This document shows, in pieces, positions 14,004-21,236 of a DNA stretch of 21,466 nt. Below the pieces are notes generated by a model. The model was not told the DNA's origin and did no database searches. It saw nothing but the letters and a program-made list of their open reading frames with translations. Source of the stretch: DSAR01 sp034437315 (lineage in GTDB: Bacteria > Chloroflexota > Anaerolineae > B4-G1); the NCBI GenBank assembly GCA_034437315.1, contig DAOTUC010000138.1, forward strand, positions 1-21,466, given 5' to 3'. The translations under genes were made by a program, and so were the position numbers. Every line of letters starts with the position of its first letter. The stretch's first letter is position 1.

Positions 14004-15143
14004 TCACGTCTCCAGCGCGGCCTCGTAGACTGCCTGCAAGCGTTCGGTAATCGCTGATACGGAATAACGCTGGGCGATCTGAACCGCCTCCTCTCCCATG
14101 CCCCTCAGGCGTTCCTCGTCGGCAAGCAGCTCCACGGCGGCCTCGGCGAACGCCTGCTCCTGCGGCTTCACCAGGAGCCCGCCGCCCTGAGTCAAAATAT
14201 CGACCGAGCCGGGGGCCTCGACCGCGACGACCGGCGCGCCGGCCGCCATCGCCTCTGTCAACACGAGCCCTTGGGTCTCGGTCACGGAAGCGAAGACGAA
14301 CAGATCGGCCGCCGCCGCGTAATCGGGCACCCTATCGTGCGGGACCGCCCCGGTGAAGATGACCTCGCGCTCTACGTCCAACTGTTTAGCCAGCTTCTTC
14401 AACTTACCCTTGGCCGGCCCATCGCCTACTATGAGCAATCGTGTATGCGGCCGCTCCTCGGCGATTCGGGCGAAGGCTCGCAGCAGAAAATCCAGGTTCT
14501 TCTCGCCGGCCAGGCGTCCCACGTACAATAGCACCTCGGCTTTCTCCAAACCCCACTCGGCGCGGATGGGCGCCGGCGCCAGGTCCTGATAGGCGGTCAA
14601 ATCCACCGGCGTGGGGAGCACGCTCACCGGAACCTCTATGTCATACTCTGACTGAATGAAGTCGCGGATACTCTCCGTGGGCGCGATGACGTGGTTGCAC
14701 TTCTCCAGATACCGCTCGACGATCTCCCGCATCACTGTGTGGGCCAGATCCGGCATCAGGGGGACGTACTGCTGAGCGTACTCGTCATAGCGGGTGTGAA
14801 ACGTAAACACCAGCGGGACTTCCATATCGCGCGAGAAGGTCGCGGCGACCTCGCCCAACCAGATTGGATGATGGCTGTGAATCACGTGGGGCTTGAGGCC
14901 CTGCATGGTGACCTCAACCGGCGCTCTGAACGGCACCGCCAGTGACACGCGCAATTGGTCGCCCAGGTCGAGCGCCGGCATGCGAAACACGTAAGGCTCC
15001 TCGTCAACGAAATCGTCGTACTCGGGAACGACCAGGTGAACCTCTTGCCCGGCCTCGAGCAATCCCCGCCGCAAAAGGGCAATGGACGTGCCCACGCCAC
15101 TGATCACGGGCAAATAGTTATTGCTAAACATGACAATACGCAC
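14004..15143 (-). CDS. Glycosyltransferase family 4 (GT-B fold), glycolipid-type
   Basis: 379 aa from the GTG at 15143, chosen because AAGGAGG lies six bases upstream; an in-frame ATG at 15173 would add ten residues with no such site. The N-terminal Rossmann half begins RIVMFSNNYLPVISGVGTSIALL, with HSHHPIWLG and FTFHTRYDEY. The C-terminal GT1/GT4 donor half has VGRLAGEKNLDFLLRAF, LLIVGDGPAKGKLKKL and the nucleotide-sugar motif ETQGLVLTEAMAAGAPVVAVEAPG. The pattern resembles diacylglycerol glucosyltransferases, so a membrane glycolipid product is possible, though the acceptor is inferred only. It follows the BrkB gene by 35 bases. Confidence 0.9.
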   Translation of the reverse strand: MRIVMFSNNYLPVISGVGTSIALLRRGLLEAGQEVHLVVPEYDDFVDEEPYVFRMPALDLGDQLRVSLAVPFRAPVEVTMQGLKPHVIHSHHPIWLGEVAATFSRDMEVPLVFTFHTRYDEYAQQYVPLMPDLAHTVMREIVERYLEKCNHVIAPTESIRDFIQSEYDIEVPVSVLPTPVDLTAYQDLAPAPIRAEWGLEKAEVLLYVGRLAGEKNLDFLLRAFARIAEERPHTRLLIVGDGPAKGKLKKLAKQLDVEREVIFTGAVPHDRVPDYAAAADLFVFASVTETQGLVLTEAMAAGAPVVAVEAPGSVDILTQGGGLLVKPQEQAFAEAAVELLADEERLRGMGEEAVQIAQRYSVSAITERLQAVYEAALET

Positions 15144-15178
15144 GATGCGCCTCCTTTTCAACCTAAAACCCACAACTT

Positions 15179-16060
15179 TTAACCCGCCTCTTCCAAATGG
15201 CGCTCAACCGCCGCGCTGAGATGCGCGCCAAACAGGGTGATGTAACTGCTCAGATAGATCCAGAACAGCAGGGCGATCACCGCCCCCAGGGAACCGTACA
15301 CGAGTTCATATTGCACAAACCCGCTCCCCAGGTACCAGGTGAATGCCTCCGACAATCCTTCCCATACCACCGAGGCCGCCAACGATCCCACCACAGCCGC
15401 TCGCCAATCGACCTCTGTCGTCGGCGTCCAGCGGTACAATCCCAGAAACATCAGCAAACTGAAAAAGCAGGGGAGCAGCGTCGCCACGATAGACCATAAA
15501 AACGTATCGTAGATTAAAGCCTCTCCCCACAGCGACGTTTCCAGCCGGGGCAATAATTCGACCAACATGTTTGACGCCAGGGAGAGGATGAGCAACGCGA
15601 CCAGCAGGACGCCGATCATCCCCAAGGCGATCAGGCGGCTCTTGATAAAATCGCGCGCCTCGGTCTCTTCCCAGGCCCGGTTGACGTTGCGCGCCAGGAT
15701 CGAGAAGGCGCCGGACGCGGACCATACCAATCCCGCCAGGCCGACGATCCCCACGCTGCCCCGCAGGTCGAGAACGCGCTCGACGTTTCGTTCAATCAAC
15801 TGTTGGGAGACTGGGATGGCCTCGGCGATAAAATCGACCGTCTGTTGATAAGCCTGTTTCTGGGCCAGAACGAAACTGGCTGCGCTGATCAAGGCGATCA
15901 TCAGCGGGAACAGGGAGAAGAAGACGTAATAGGCCATGCCGGCCGCCGCCTCGGCGGCGCGGACCTCGCCAAAGCGCTGCATCGTATCCACCAGGACGCG
16001 AACGGCGCTGTAGCGCTGAACTCGACGGTAAACGTCGCGCAACCAGTCCATAGGTTTCAT
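15179..16060 (-). CDS. YihY/virulence factor BrkB family membrane protein
   Basis: 293 aa with about six transmembrane helices and the family's typical features: EVRAAEAAAGMAYYVFFSLFPLMIALIS near the N-terminus, VWSASGAFSILARNVNRAWE in the middle, and YGSLGAVIALLFWIYLSSYITLFGAHLSAAVERHL at the C-terminus. The family was once called ribonuclease BN in error; it is now treated as a membrane protein of unclear role, with transporter activity suggested for some members. AAAAGGA lies four bases before ATG 16060. It sits between the HPF-like gene (27 bases upstream) and the GT4 gene, in an apparent operon. Confidence 0.93.
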   Translation of the reverse strand: MKPMDWLRDVYRRVQRYSAVRVLVDTMQRFGEVRAAEAAAGMAYYVFFSLFPLMIALISAASFVLAQKQAYQQTVDFIAEAIPVSQQLIERNVERVLDLRGSVGIVGLAGLVWSASGAFSILARNVNRAWEETEARDFIKSRLIALGMIGVLLVALLILSLASNMLVELLPRLETSLWGEALIYDTFLWSIVATLLPCFFSLLMFLGLYRWTPTTEVDWRAAVVGSLAASVVWEGLSEAFTWYLGSGFVQYELVYGSLGAVIALLFWIYLSSYITLFGAHLSAAVERHLEEAG

Positions 16061-16087
16061 CGTCCTTTTCCCTCCGGCCGGGCCGCC

Positions 16088-16429
16088 CTAGGGCTGCTTC
16101 CACTGCTCGCGCAACTTGGCCCGCTTGTCCCTCGTCTGCCGTTCGACGGCGCTCAACGCCTGTTTCAGAGCGCCCATCGCGTCCTCGTACTTCTCGACCG
16201 CCACGATGTTATTCGGTCTCGTGTACAGGATGACGCGCGCCTGGTAACGGTGGGGCGTCTCGCCACCGGTCAACTCCTCAATTGAGACGGAGGCATCGAC
16301 GATGTCGTCATGCCCTTCGGCCAACGCGGCGATGCGCCGGGCCGCCTCGGCCCGCAGCGCCTCTTCGGTGCTCCCGCTCAACGTGGTTTCATTGTAAAAT
16401 TCCGACGGTAAATTCATCAAATCGACCAT
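16088..16429 (-). CDS. Short HPF/RaiA (S30AE)-like ribosome-associated protein
   Basis: 113 aa from the ATG at 16429, which is preceded by GGAGGTG at ideal distance; an upstream in-frame ATG (16447) would be inside the leader. The pattern fits a short hibernation-factor fold: EEALRAEAARRIAALAEGHDDIVDASVSIEEL, then an edge strand YQARVILYTRPNNIVAVEKYEDAMGALKQALSAVERQTRDKRAKL, matching the beta-alpha-beta-beta-beta-alpha order and the D-MYAAID-like helix. There is no long-HPF C-terminal domain, and the length matches short HPF/YfiA. The residues are divergent, so binding to the ribosome is inferred. It is the first gene of the minus-strand run. Confidence 0.75.
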   Translation of the reverse strand: MVDLMNLPSEFYNETTLSGSTEEALRAEAARRIAALAEGHDDIVDASVSIEELTGGETPHRYQARVILYTRPNNIVAVEKYEDAMGALKQALSAVERQTRDKRAKLREQWKQP

Positions 16430-16565
16430 ATTTTCACCTCCACCCATGTCACGTTACGTTTCTATCTAAGGAAAATGGAGCTAAACCGCCCATCAAAATG
16501 CCGATTGGCCTGGAAATCACGGCCAAACCTACGGGAGGGTCAGCTAGTACTGTTTACATCCTAAC

Positions 16566-16610
16566 ACAAAAAGCCGCCCTCAACCGACGACTATGGTTGG
16601 GAACGGCTTT
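16566..16610 (-). terminator. Rho-independent terminator of the cysteinyl ligase gene
   Basis: On the minus strand AAAGCCG pairs with CGGCTTT (16604-16610 with 16570-16576), extended by CCAACC/GGTTG-type pairing, and ends in a T-run (A-run 16568-16572 on the plus strand). It lies about 40 bases past the stop at 16650 and isolates the gene from the HPF-BrkB run. Confidence 0.75.
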
Positions 16611-16649
16611 GATTTTGGTTGAGAAAAGTTTGAAATAGGTTGGCGCAAT

Positions 16650-17912
16650 CTACACAAACTCTCGCAAGTGTTCATCCCAACCGTCCAGGACGCGCCGGTC
16701 GGGCCCGTCGGCGTCCAGGCGCAATCCGAACACCCCGCCCATCGCTCGGAGCGCCTTCTGCGCCTCTGTCGTATCCTGCCCCTGTCCCAACGCAGCGAGC
16801 GCCTCATCGGCCAATTGGATCAGGGCGGATAAAGCCCTGGGCGTTTGCAGATCGTCGTCCATCGCGCCAACGAAGGCCGCCACAGCGGAGGTCGGATCGA
16901 GTGACGGCGCGCCAGCCTTGGCGCTGCACTCGGCAGCGACCGCCGACCGCAACGTCTTCGCCCATCGACTCGCCTCGCCCAACGAGTCCTCGTCGTAATG
17001 CCACACCTCCCGGTAGTGATGGCGCGATAGGTAAAGCCGGAGCGCGTCGGGCGACCAGGTCTCCAGGAGGTCGCGCACCATCACCAGGTTGCCCAGCGAT
17101 TTGCTCATCTTCTCCCCCTCGTGATAAACCATCGCGGTGTGCATCCAGCAACGGACGAAGGGTTTTTCGCCGATGGCGCATTCGGCCTGGGCGATCTCGC
17201 TCTCGTGGTGGGGGAAGATCAAGTCGCTCCCGCCGCCGTGCACGTCGACGGTGGAACCCAGATAACCCATCGCCATCGAGGTGCACTCAATGTGCCAGCC
17301 CGGACGGCCCAATCCCCACGGGCTCTCCCAGGCCGGTTCGCCCGGCGCATGGGCCTGCCACAACACAAAGTCCAACGGATCCCGCTTGTGGGGGTCGTCG
17401 GGATGATTTCCGCGCTCGTTGGCGATGGGCAACATCTCCTCATAAGAAAGCCCGCTCAACTTGCCGTATTCAGGCCAGGCGCTCAAATCGAAATAGACAT
17501 TCCCCGCCGCCTCGTACGCCACGCCATTCTCCAATAATTTCTCCACGACCTCCACGATCTCCGGGATCGTCTCGGTGGCCCGGGGGAAGCGATCGGGCGG
17601 GCGGGCGTTCAGGGCCTGCATGTCGCGGATGAAGTGAGCCGTCCACCGGTCGCCCAGGCCCTTCCAATCCTCGCCGAGCGCGCTGGCCTTGCGCAAGATG
17701 TCGTCGTCGATGTCGGTCACGTTCTGCACGTAACGCACCGCATTCCCCCGGTATTCCAAATACCGGATCAAGACGTCGGTGTTGATATAGGTGAAGGCGT
17801 GACCCAGGTGGGTTGTATCGTAGGGGGTAATGCCACATACGTAAACGGAAATGGGGCGCGGCCCGGCGACCAGGGCCTCCTTGCCCCCAGAAAGCGTATT
17901 GTACAGTTTCAT
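16650..17912 (-). CDS. Class I cysteinyl ligase: cysteine--tRNA ligase family, MshC-like
   Basis: 420 aa, a class I aminoacyl-tRNA-synthetase catalytic domain for cysteine. VYVCGITPYDTTHLGHAF (23-40) carries the HIGH-type motif (HLGH 35-38). Zn ligands are predicted at Cys 26, Cys 210 (GWHIEC) and His 235 (FPHHE), and KMSKS is at 268-272. The wording GITPYDTTHLGHA, YVQNVTDIDD, PGEPAWESPWGLGRPGWHIEC and GGGSDLIFPHHE follows mycothiol ligase MshC (cysteine to glucosaminyl-inositol) more closely than typical CysRS, which reads GPTVYD-HIGNAR. The protein also stops near residue 420 without the usual CysRS C-terminal R-KDWA-AD-IRD anticodon region. It may still be the lineage's tRNA synthetase. 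AAGGAAAGG precedes the ATG. It is transcribed alone, with a terminator downstream. Confidence 0.85.
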   Translation of the reverse strand: MKLYNTLSGGKEALVAGPRPISVYVCGITPYDTTHLGHAFTYINTDVLIRYLEYRGNAVRYVQNVTDIDDDILRKASALGEDWKGLGDRWTAHFIRDMQALNARPPDRFPRATETIPEIVEVVEKLLENGVAYEAAGNVYFDLSAWPEYGKLSGLSYEEMLPIANERGNHPDDPHKRDPLDFVLWQAHAPGEPAWESPWGLGRPGWHIECTSMAMGYLGSTVDVHGGGSDLIFPHHESEIAQAECAIGEKPFVRCWMHTAMVYHEGEKMSKSLGNLVMVRDLLETWSPDALRLYLSRHHYREVWHYDEDSLGEASRWAKTLRSAVAAECSAKAGAPSLDPTSAVAAFVGAMDDDLQTPRALSALIQLADEALAALGQGQDTTEAQKALRAMGGVFGLRLDADGPDRRVLDGWDEHLREFV

Positions 17913-17964
17913 CGTTTAGTCCTTTCCTTCAATGGAGAGTGTCTTAAATAATTGAGGGTCTTCA

Positions 17965-18097
17965 GGATTTCGCATGGCCCATCATAGACCCTAAAGGTTT
18001 TTGCGCTGGTTTTGATAGAAAAAGGTCATTGTTTAAGGCAAAAACGTTGTTTGCGCAGCCTTGAGCAAAACCTTTAGGGTCTCGCCATGCGAAATCC
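17965..18097. mobile_element. 133-bp MITE-like element with long terminal inverted repeats
   Basis: GGATTTCGCATGGC (17965-17978) matches GCCATGCGAAATCC (18084-18097), and GACCCTAAAGGTTTT (17987-18001) matches AAAACCTTTAGGGTC (18067-18081), both as exact reverse complements. The inner 65 bases are AT-rich and non-coding. No clear target duplication is visible. It lies in the leader region of the cysteinyl ligase gene. Confidence 0.8.
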
Positions 18098-18127
18098 CAG
18101 AGAACCATAATTGAATTGCTCTAGCCG

Positions 18128-18160
18128 CCATCCCGGGAGCGCTAATCGGCCCGAGGATGG
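18128..18160 (-). terminator. Strong hairpin downstream of the 18209 gene
   Basis: CCATCCCGGG (18128-18137) pairs with CCCGAGGATGG (18150-18160), one bulge. It is about 50 bases past the stop of the minus-strand gene but has no T-run after it, so its termination role is uncertain. Confidence 0.45.
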
Positions 18161-18208
18161 ACCTCTGAGCGAATTTTTTAATAGTCTCTGGATGGGGAAC
18201 GGTCGCCC

Positions 18209-19957
18209 TCAACGCACGAGCACAAACCAGAATACCTGAAGCATACCGTGCACGCCGGCGAAGATGAAGAAGGGCCCAAAAAGTGATTTTTCGTCCCGTC
18301 GCCAGAGATAGCCCATCGCCAACGCCAGGCCGGCGGCGGCCGTGAGCAAAGGCGCGACGCCGCTCCACGCCGGCGCCATCATCTCCCGGTGGGGATAGAT
18401 GAGATAGGTGAAGAGCACTTCTGCGACGACGGCGGAGGCGAACACCACCTTGGCGCTCGGCTCCCTCAGGCTTTCATTACCGGTGAACAACAGGTAGATG
18501 AGCAGGCTGAGCAAGGGCAAAAGCGTCCAGTAGACGACCAGCACCGGCGCAAATCCCACAGCGGCGAAGAACTGCATCGCCATCCCCAGCACCCAATCGG
18601 TCACGTCCCACAACGTCGTGCGGTTGTAAGCCTGTTTGATCCCGGCGGCGGTGCTGGCGTAGGCGATGCGATACGTCCCAAAGCCGCTCGTCTCCAGCCA
18701 GGTGAGGTGCAAATTCATCTGCGGGTCGACGAAAAGATGGGGTTTGAGCGATGGCTGCCCGGAGGCGGTGACGATATATTGATCGTCAGGCCACCCCACC
18801 TGGGCCAAGCCAGCCGCCGCCGGTTGATGCACGGGCAAGCGACGGGGGACCCGTACCGGAGCCGCCTGTCGCCAGCCGCGACCAGCCGCCTCACTCCACG
18901 CCTGATCGCCGCGCGACGGTTCGCCCTGGAGCGCCATAATGCCCACCTGGAGTTGCACGCCGTCCGTCGTCATCACTGTCCCGGTCAGAGCGAGCAACGC
19001 CGTCTCATACTGTCCGCGCATCGCCCACACGTGCAGGGGATTGCTCCCCCCCTCCAGCGGCAAATCGCGGACCTTCTTCTGACGCGGAATCTCCAACGGG
19101 AAAAAGGCGTACCGGGCTTCGGAGGTGACATACTTCAGGTCCTGGACAACCCAGATCACATATCCGCTATTCCGATCCAGGCCGAGCGCCAGGCTCTGCA
19201 CCGATTGACCGGCGCGCAAGAACACTTGGGCCATCTCCTCCGGCTGGGCCAACGTCCCCTGGACGGGATCGAAGGTCGCGTAGTAGAGACCCTGCACGTT
19301 CGGCCGCAGAGGACGCCGCCAGGCCAGGTGAAAGAGGCCGTCCCGGTCGACCTGTAGGCTGAAGGCCTCCCCATGCTCAATCAACAACGTCGGTCGCCCG
19401 CGCCGCTCCCCCTGGGCGCTCACGCCGACGTGATAGACGCCCGCCCGCCCCACCCAGAAGACCTCCACGTCTCCTTGACGATTGAAGGCCATGAGCGGCC
19501 TCTGGGCGAAATCGTCATCAAGCGATAGGGTGTAGGGCGGGGTCAGCACGTTCGTCGACTGGTCCAGGCGGGCATAGGTCAAGGTCGAATGTCTACCCAC
19601 TGCATCCAGCCACACCAGGTGAATCTCGCCGTCCGATCCGAGCAACAATTGGGGTTCCTGTGCGACGGTCGAGCCAAGGTCAGGTTTCCGGTTCATCCGC
19701 ACCTGTCCCCGCTCGCCGATCCGCGCGACGTACACCAGCTTATCGGTCCCGCCCCACGCCAGGTAGACGTCCCCATCAGGGCCGTATTGCGCGTCCACCC
19801 GCACGTTGATGGGCGTCGATCCAAGCAACCGGCCGCGACTCCACGCTTCAGAAGCGCGAGGCGTCAGCGGCGAGACGTAAGATCGGGCCCAGCCGATCAA
19901 CCCGGCGAGCGCCGCCAGCACTATGACCCCGACGACCCACGGTATCCATTTCTTCAT
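18209..19957 (-). CDS. Membrane-anchored extracytoplasmic repeat protein of unknown function
   Basis: 582 aa; I do not recognise a named family. One N-terminal transmembrane helix (about 7-25) is followed by a large outside domain with repeated segments of the kind DGDVYLAWGGTDKLVYVARI, DGEIHLVWLDA, QGDVEVFWVGRAGVYHV, DGLFHLAWRRP, NSGYVIWVVQDLKYVT and QMNLHLTWLETS. These look like beta-propeller or BNR-like blades. From about residue 450 there are four to five more transmembrane helices (LPLLSLLIYLLF, VVFASAVVAEVLFTYLIY, LLTAAAGLALAMGYLW, GPFFIFAGVHGMLQVFWFVLV). AGAGG lies nine bases before ATG 19957. It is transcribed alone. The layout suggests a sensor or scaffold across the membrane, which is inference. 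Confidence 0.8.
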   Translation of the reverse strand: MKKWIPWVVGVIVLAALAGLIGWARSYVSPLTPRASEAWSRGRLLGSTPINVRVDAQYGPDGDVYLAWGGTDKLVYVARIGERGQVRMNRKPDLGSTVAQEPQLLLGSDGEIHLVWLDAVGRHSTLTYARLDQSTNVLTPPYTLSLDDDFAQRPLMAFNRQGDVEVFWVGRAGVYHVGVSAQGERRGRPTLLIEHGEAFSLQVDRDGLFHLAWRRPLRPNVQGLYYATFDPVQGTLAQPEEMAQVFLRAGQSVQSLALGLDRNSGYVIWVVQDLKYVTSEARYAFFPLEIPRQKKVRDLPLEGGSNPLHVWAMRGQYETALLALTGTVMTTDGVQLQVGIMALQGEPSRGDQAWSEAAGRGWRQAAPVRVPRRLPVHQPAAAGLAQVGWPDDQYIVTASGQPSLKPHLFVDPQMNLHLTWLETSGFGTYRIAYASTAAGIKQAYNRTTLWDVTDWVLGMAMQFFAAVGFAPVLVVYWTLLPLLSLLIYLLFTGNESLREPSAKVVFASAVVAEVLFTYLIYPHREMMAPAWSGVAPLLTAAAGLALAMGYLWRRDEKSLFGPFFIFAGVHGMLQVFWFVLVR

Positions 19958-20149
19958 CTCCCTATTCCTCTCGCTAGCTGCCGACAGTTTATCAATCTCC
20001 CACAGGTTTGAGGAGTTGCGGGAGGTTTAAATCGGGTCGTCAAATCGTTCATATCAGAAGCCATGATAACAAATTTCATCAGATTACGCAAAAAGCCCAT
20101 CGAATCGCTCGACGCCGGCGTCTTTTTGGTGTAAAACGCTTTTCATTAC

Positions 20150-20159
20150 AAAGTACTTT
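20150..20159. promoter_or_regulatory. AAAGTACTTT palindrome, possible relic operator
   Basis: A perfect 10-bp palindrome (20150-20159) about 60 bases upstream of the decayed HTH regulator. AAAGTACTTT sequences are often seen ahead of regulators of this type, so it may be the old self-regulatory site; that link is inference. Confidence 0.35.
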
Positions 20160-20210
20160 ATGAAAAGAGGTCGTTGGTGAAACAAAGACAAGCGGTGGAC
20201 TGTCGTTTAA

Positions 20211-20306
20211 ACGCCTGGGAAACGGGTCGACTTCGTCTTTCTACAGGATCTGCTGGACCTGACCGACGGCAACCTGAGCGCCCATTTGAAGAAACTTGAG
20301 ACGGGT
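20211..20306 (+). pseudogene. Remnant of a winged-helix (HTH_34-type) transcriptional regulator
   Basis: One frame encodes RVDFVFLQDLLDLTDGNLSAH followed by LKKLET, the recognition-helix core of small winged-helix regulators, which normally continue EAGYV and the wing. Upstream the same frame meets a stop (20208-20210), and downstream family similarity ends at 20306, right at the left end of a MITE-like element. About 30 of the usual 90-100 residues remain. A GTG at 20178 in another frame (MKQRQAVD) may be the old start region, with a deletion in between. Confidence 0.65.
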
Positions 20307-20311
20307 ATTGT

Positions 20312-20396
20312 GTTTAGATTGCAAAGCGCCACTTGAAGGTTGGTATCAAAAGATCGCCAACCCGGCAACTGGCGTTTCGCTCAATATCTGGTAAAC
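20312..20396. mobile_element. 85-bp MITE-like element truncating the regulator remnant
   Basis: The left end GTTTAGATTGCAAAGCGCCA and the reverse complement of the right end (GTTTACCAGATATTGAGCGA) align imperfectly over about 35 bases, including AGCGCCACTTG against AACGCCAGTTG and GGTTGG against GGTTGG. It is non-coding, and the flanking gene similarity stops at its left end. Confidence 0.5.
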
Positions 20397-20445
20397 TTAT
20401 AGTCGTTTGCTCGATAGAGCGGTCTTAGATCGCTGGATTTCTAGG

Positions 20446-20480
20446 AACCTTCCGCGGGTTGTTCTAACCTGCGGAAGGTT
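20446..20480. repeat. Long hairpin repeat (AACCTTCCGC type)
   Basis: AACCTTCCGC (20446-20455) and GCGGAAGGTT (20471-20480) pair perfectly. The inner GGGTT/AACCT extends the stem to 15 pairs with one wobble and a 5-base loop. It could be a transcribed hairpin or a dispersed palindrome; no T-run follows. Confidence 0.7.
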
Positions 20481-20546
20481 GAAAAATGGTTATACCCTTC
20501 GCCTCCACCATCGCGTCCCTTTTGGGTTCTGGCTCTGCCAGGTTAG

Positions 20547-20560
20547 GAGATTGCAATCTC
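20547..20560. promoter_or_regulatory. Perfect 14-bp palindrome just before the DedA start
   Basis: GAGATTGCAATCTC is exactly self-complementary. It ends four bases before the ATG at 20565 and overlaps the only Shine-Dalgarno-like sequence (GGAG 20546-20549, 15 bases from the ATG, unusually far). It may be an operator, or a repeat that displaced the original leader. Confidence 0.5.
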
Positions 20561-20564
20561 ACCA

Positions 20565-21236
20565 ATGGAACTGTTCACACAACTACTGGCTTATCTGGAA
20601 ATGTTAGCCAATAAAATTCCCCTCGAAGCGTTTACTTTTTTGGGCACTATTCTGGAGGAAATCCTCGCGCCCATCCCCTCCCCTTTCGTAATGACAATCA
20701 CGGGCAGCATCGCACAGGCCCAGGGTCACCTGTTTGGGTACTTGATTTTAGTCGCCATTATCGGGGCCCTGGGTCGCATTGTAGGTACCAGCTTCCTCTA
20801 TTTTATAGCCGATTTCGCCGAAGAAATTGTCATCGGCAAATTTGGCAGTTTTTTGGAAGTCTCGCACAGCGACATCGAAAAATTCGGATCCAGGTTCGAC
20901 GGCACCGCCCGTGATTACCTGACTATGATCTTCCTCAGAAGCATTCCGGTGATGCCGAGTTCCCCCATCTCTGTGATCTGCGGCGTCGTGAAACTCAACT
21001 ACAAGGTCTTCGCCATAGGGACAGGCATTGGCAGCATCTTCCGAAACTTCTTCTTCCTCTACATTGGATACACGGGGCTCGCAGCGACCGAGTCCTTTAT
21101 GGAAGGACTGGACAGCGTGGAAACTATCGTCCAGTTTATCTTCGTCCTCGCGCTCGTGGGGGGATTCTATTACTTTTACAGAAAACGTAAGAAGGGGGAA
21201 CTGTTCAAAGAGGTTGAGAATGCCAAGAGCGTCTAA
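20565..21236 (+). CDS. DedA/VTT-domain (SNARE-associated Golgi) membrane protein
   Basis: 223 aa with about five hydrophobic segments. The VTT domain is recognised from FLGTILEEILAPIPSPFVM (the E-PIPS motif, about 25-43), GHLFGYLILVAIIGALGRIVGTSFLYFIADF (about 54-84) and FLRSIPVMPSSPISVICGVVKLNYKVFAIGT (about 123-153), the usual R-IP helix. The tail is basic (YRKRKKGE). VTT proteins are linked to lipid-carrier or phospholipid movement across the membrane; the exact substrate cannot be seen. The start at 20565 is the first ATG and fits the family, but its ribosome binding site is poor. Codon use is more AT-rich than in the minus-strand genes, hinting at different ancestry. Its stop overlaps the stop of the convergent amidohydrolase. 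Confidence 0.88.
   Translation: MELFTQLLAYLEMLANKIPLEAFTFLGTILEEILAPIPSPFVMTITGSIAQAQGHLFGYLILVAIIGALGRIVGTSFLYFIADFAEEIVIGKFGSFLEVSHSDIEKFGSRFDGTARDYLTMIFLRSIPVMPSSPISVICGVVKLNYKVFAIGTGIGSIFRNFFFLYIGYTGLAATESFMEGLDSVETIVQFIFVLALVGGFYYFYRKRKKGELFKEVENAKSV

Larger units (their letters stand above)
19958..20564. other. Gene-free 607-base region of decayed and repeated sequence
   Basis: No intact gene. It holds the promoter side of the minus-strand 18209 gene, an AAAGTACTTT palindrome, a fragment of an HTH regulator, a MITE-like element interrupting it, an AACCTTCCGC hairpin and a perfect 14-bp palindrome just before the DedA start. The base composition is more AT-rich than the flanking genes. 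A small frame at 20407-20607 runs through the hairpin and has no family match. Confidence 0.75.

Noticed and set aside
14004..15143. MshA-type glycosyltransferase partner for the MshC-like gene
   Set aside because: Its motifs fit diacylglycerol glycosyltransferases better, and it lies in a different transcription unit, so a mycothiol cluster is not supported.
18389..19357. Long open frame on the plus strand (322 aa) opposite the 18209 gene
   Set aside because: It is a GC-driven shadow of the minus-strand gene, with no family resemblance and no ribosome binding site.
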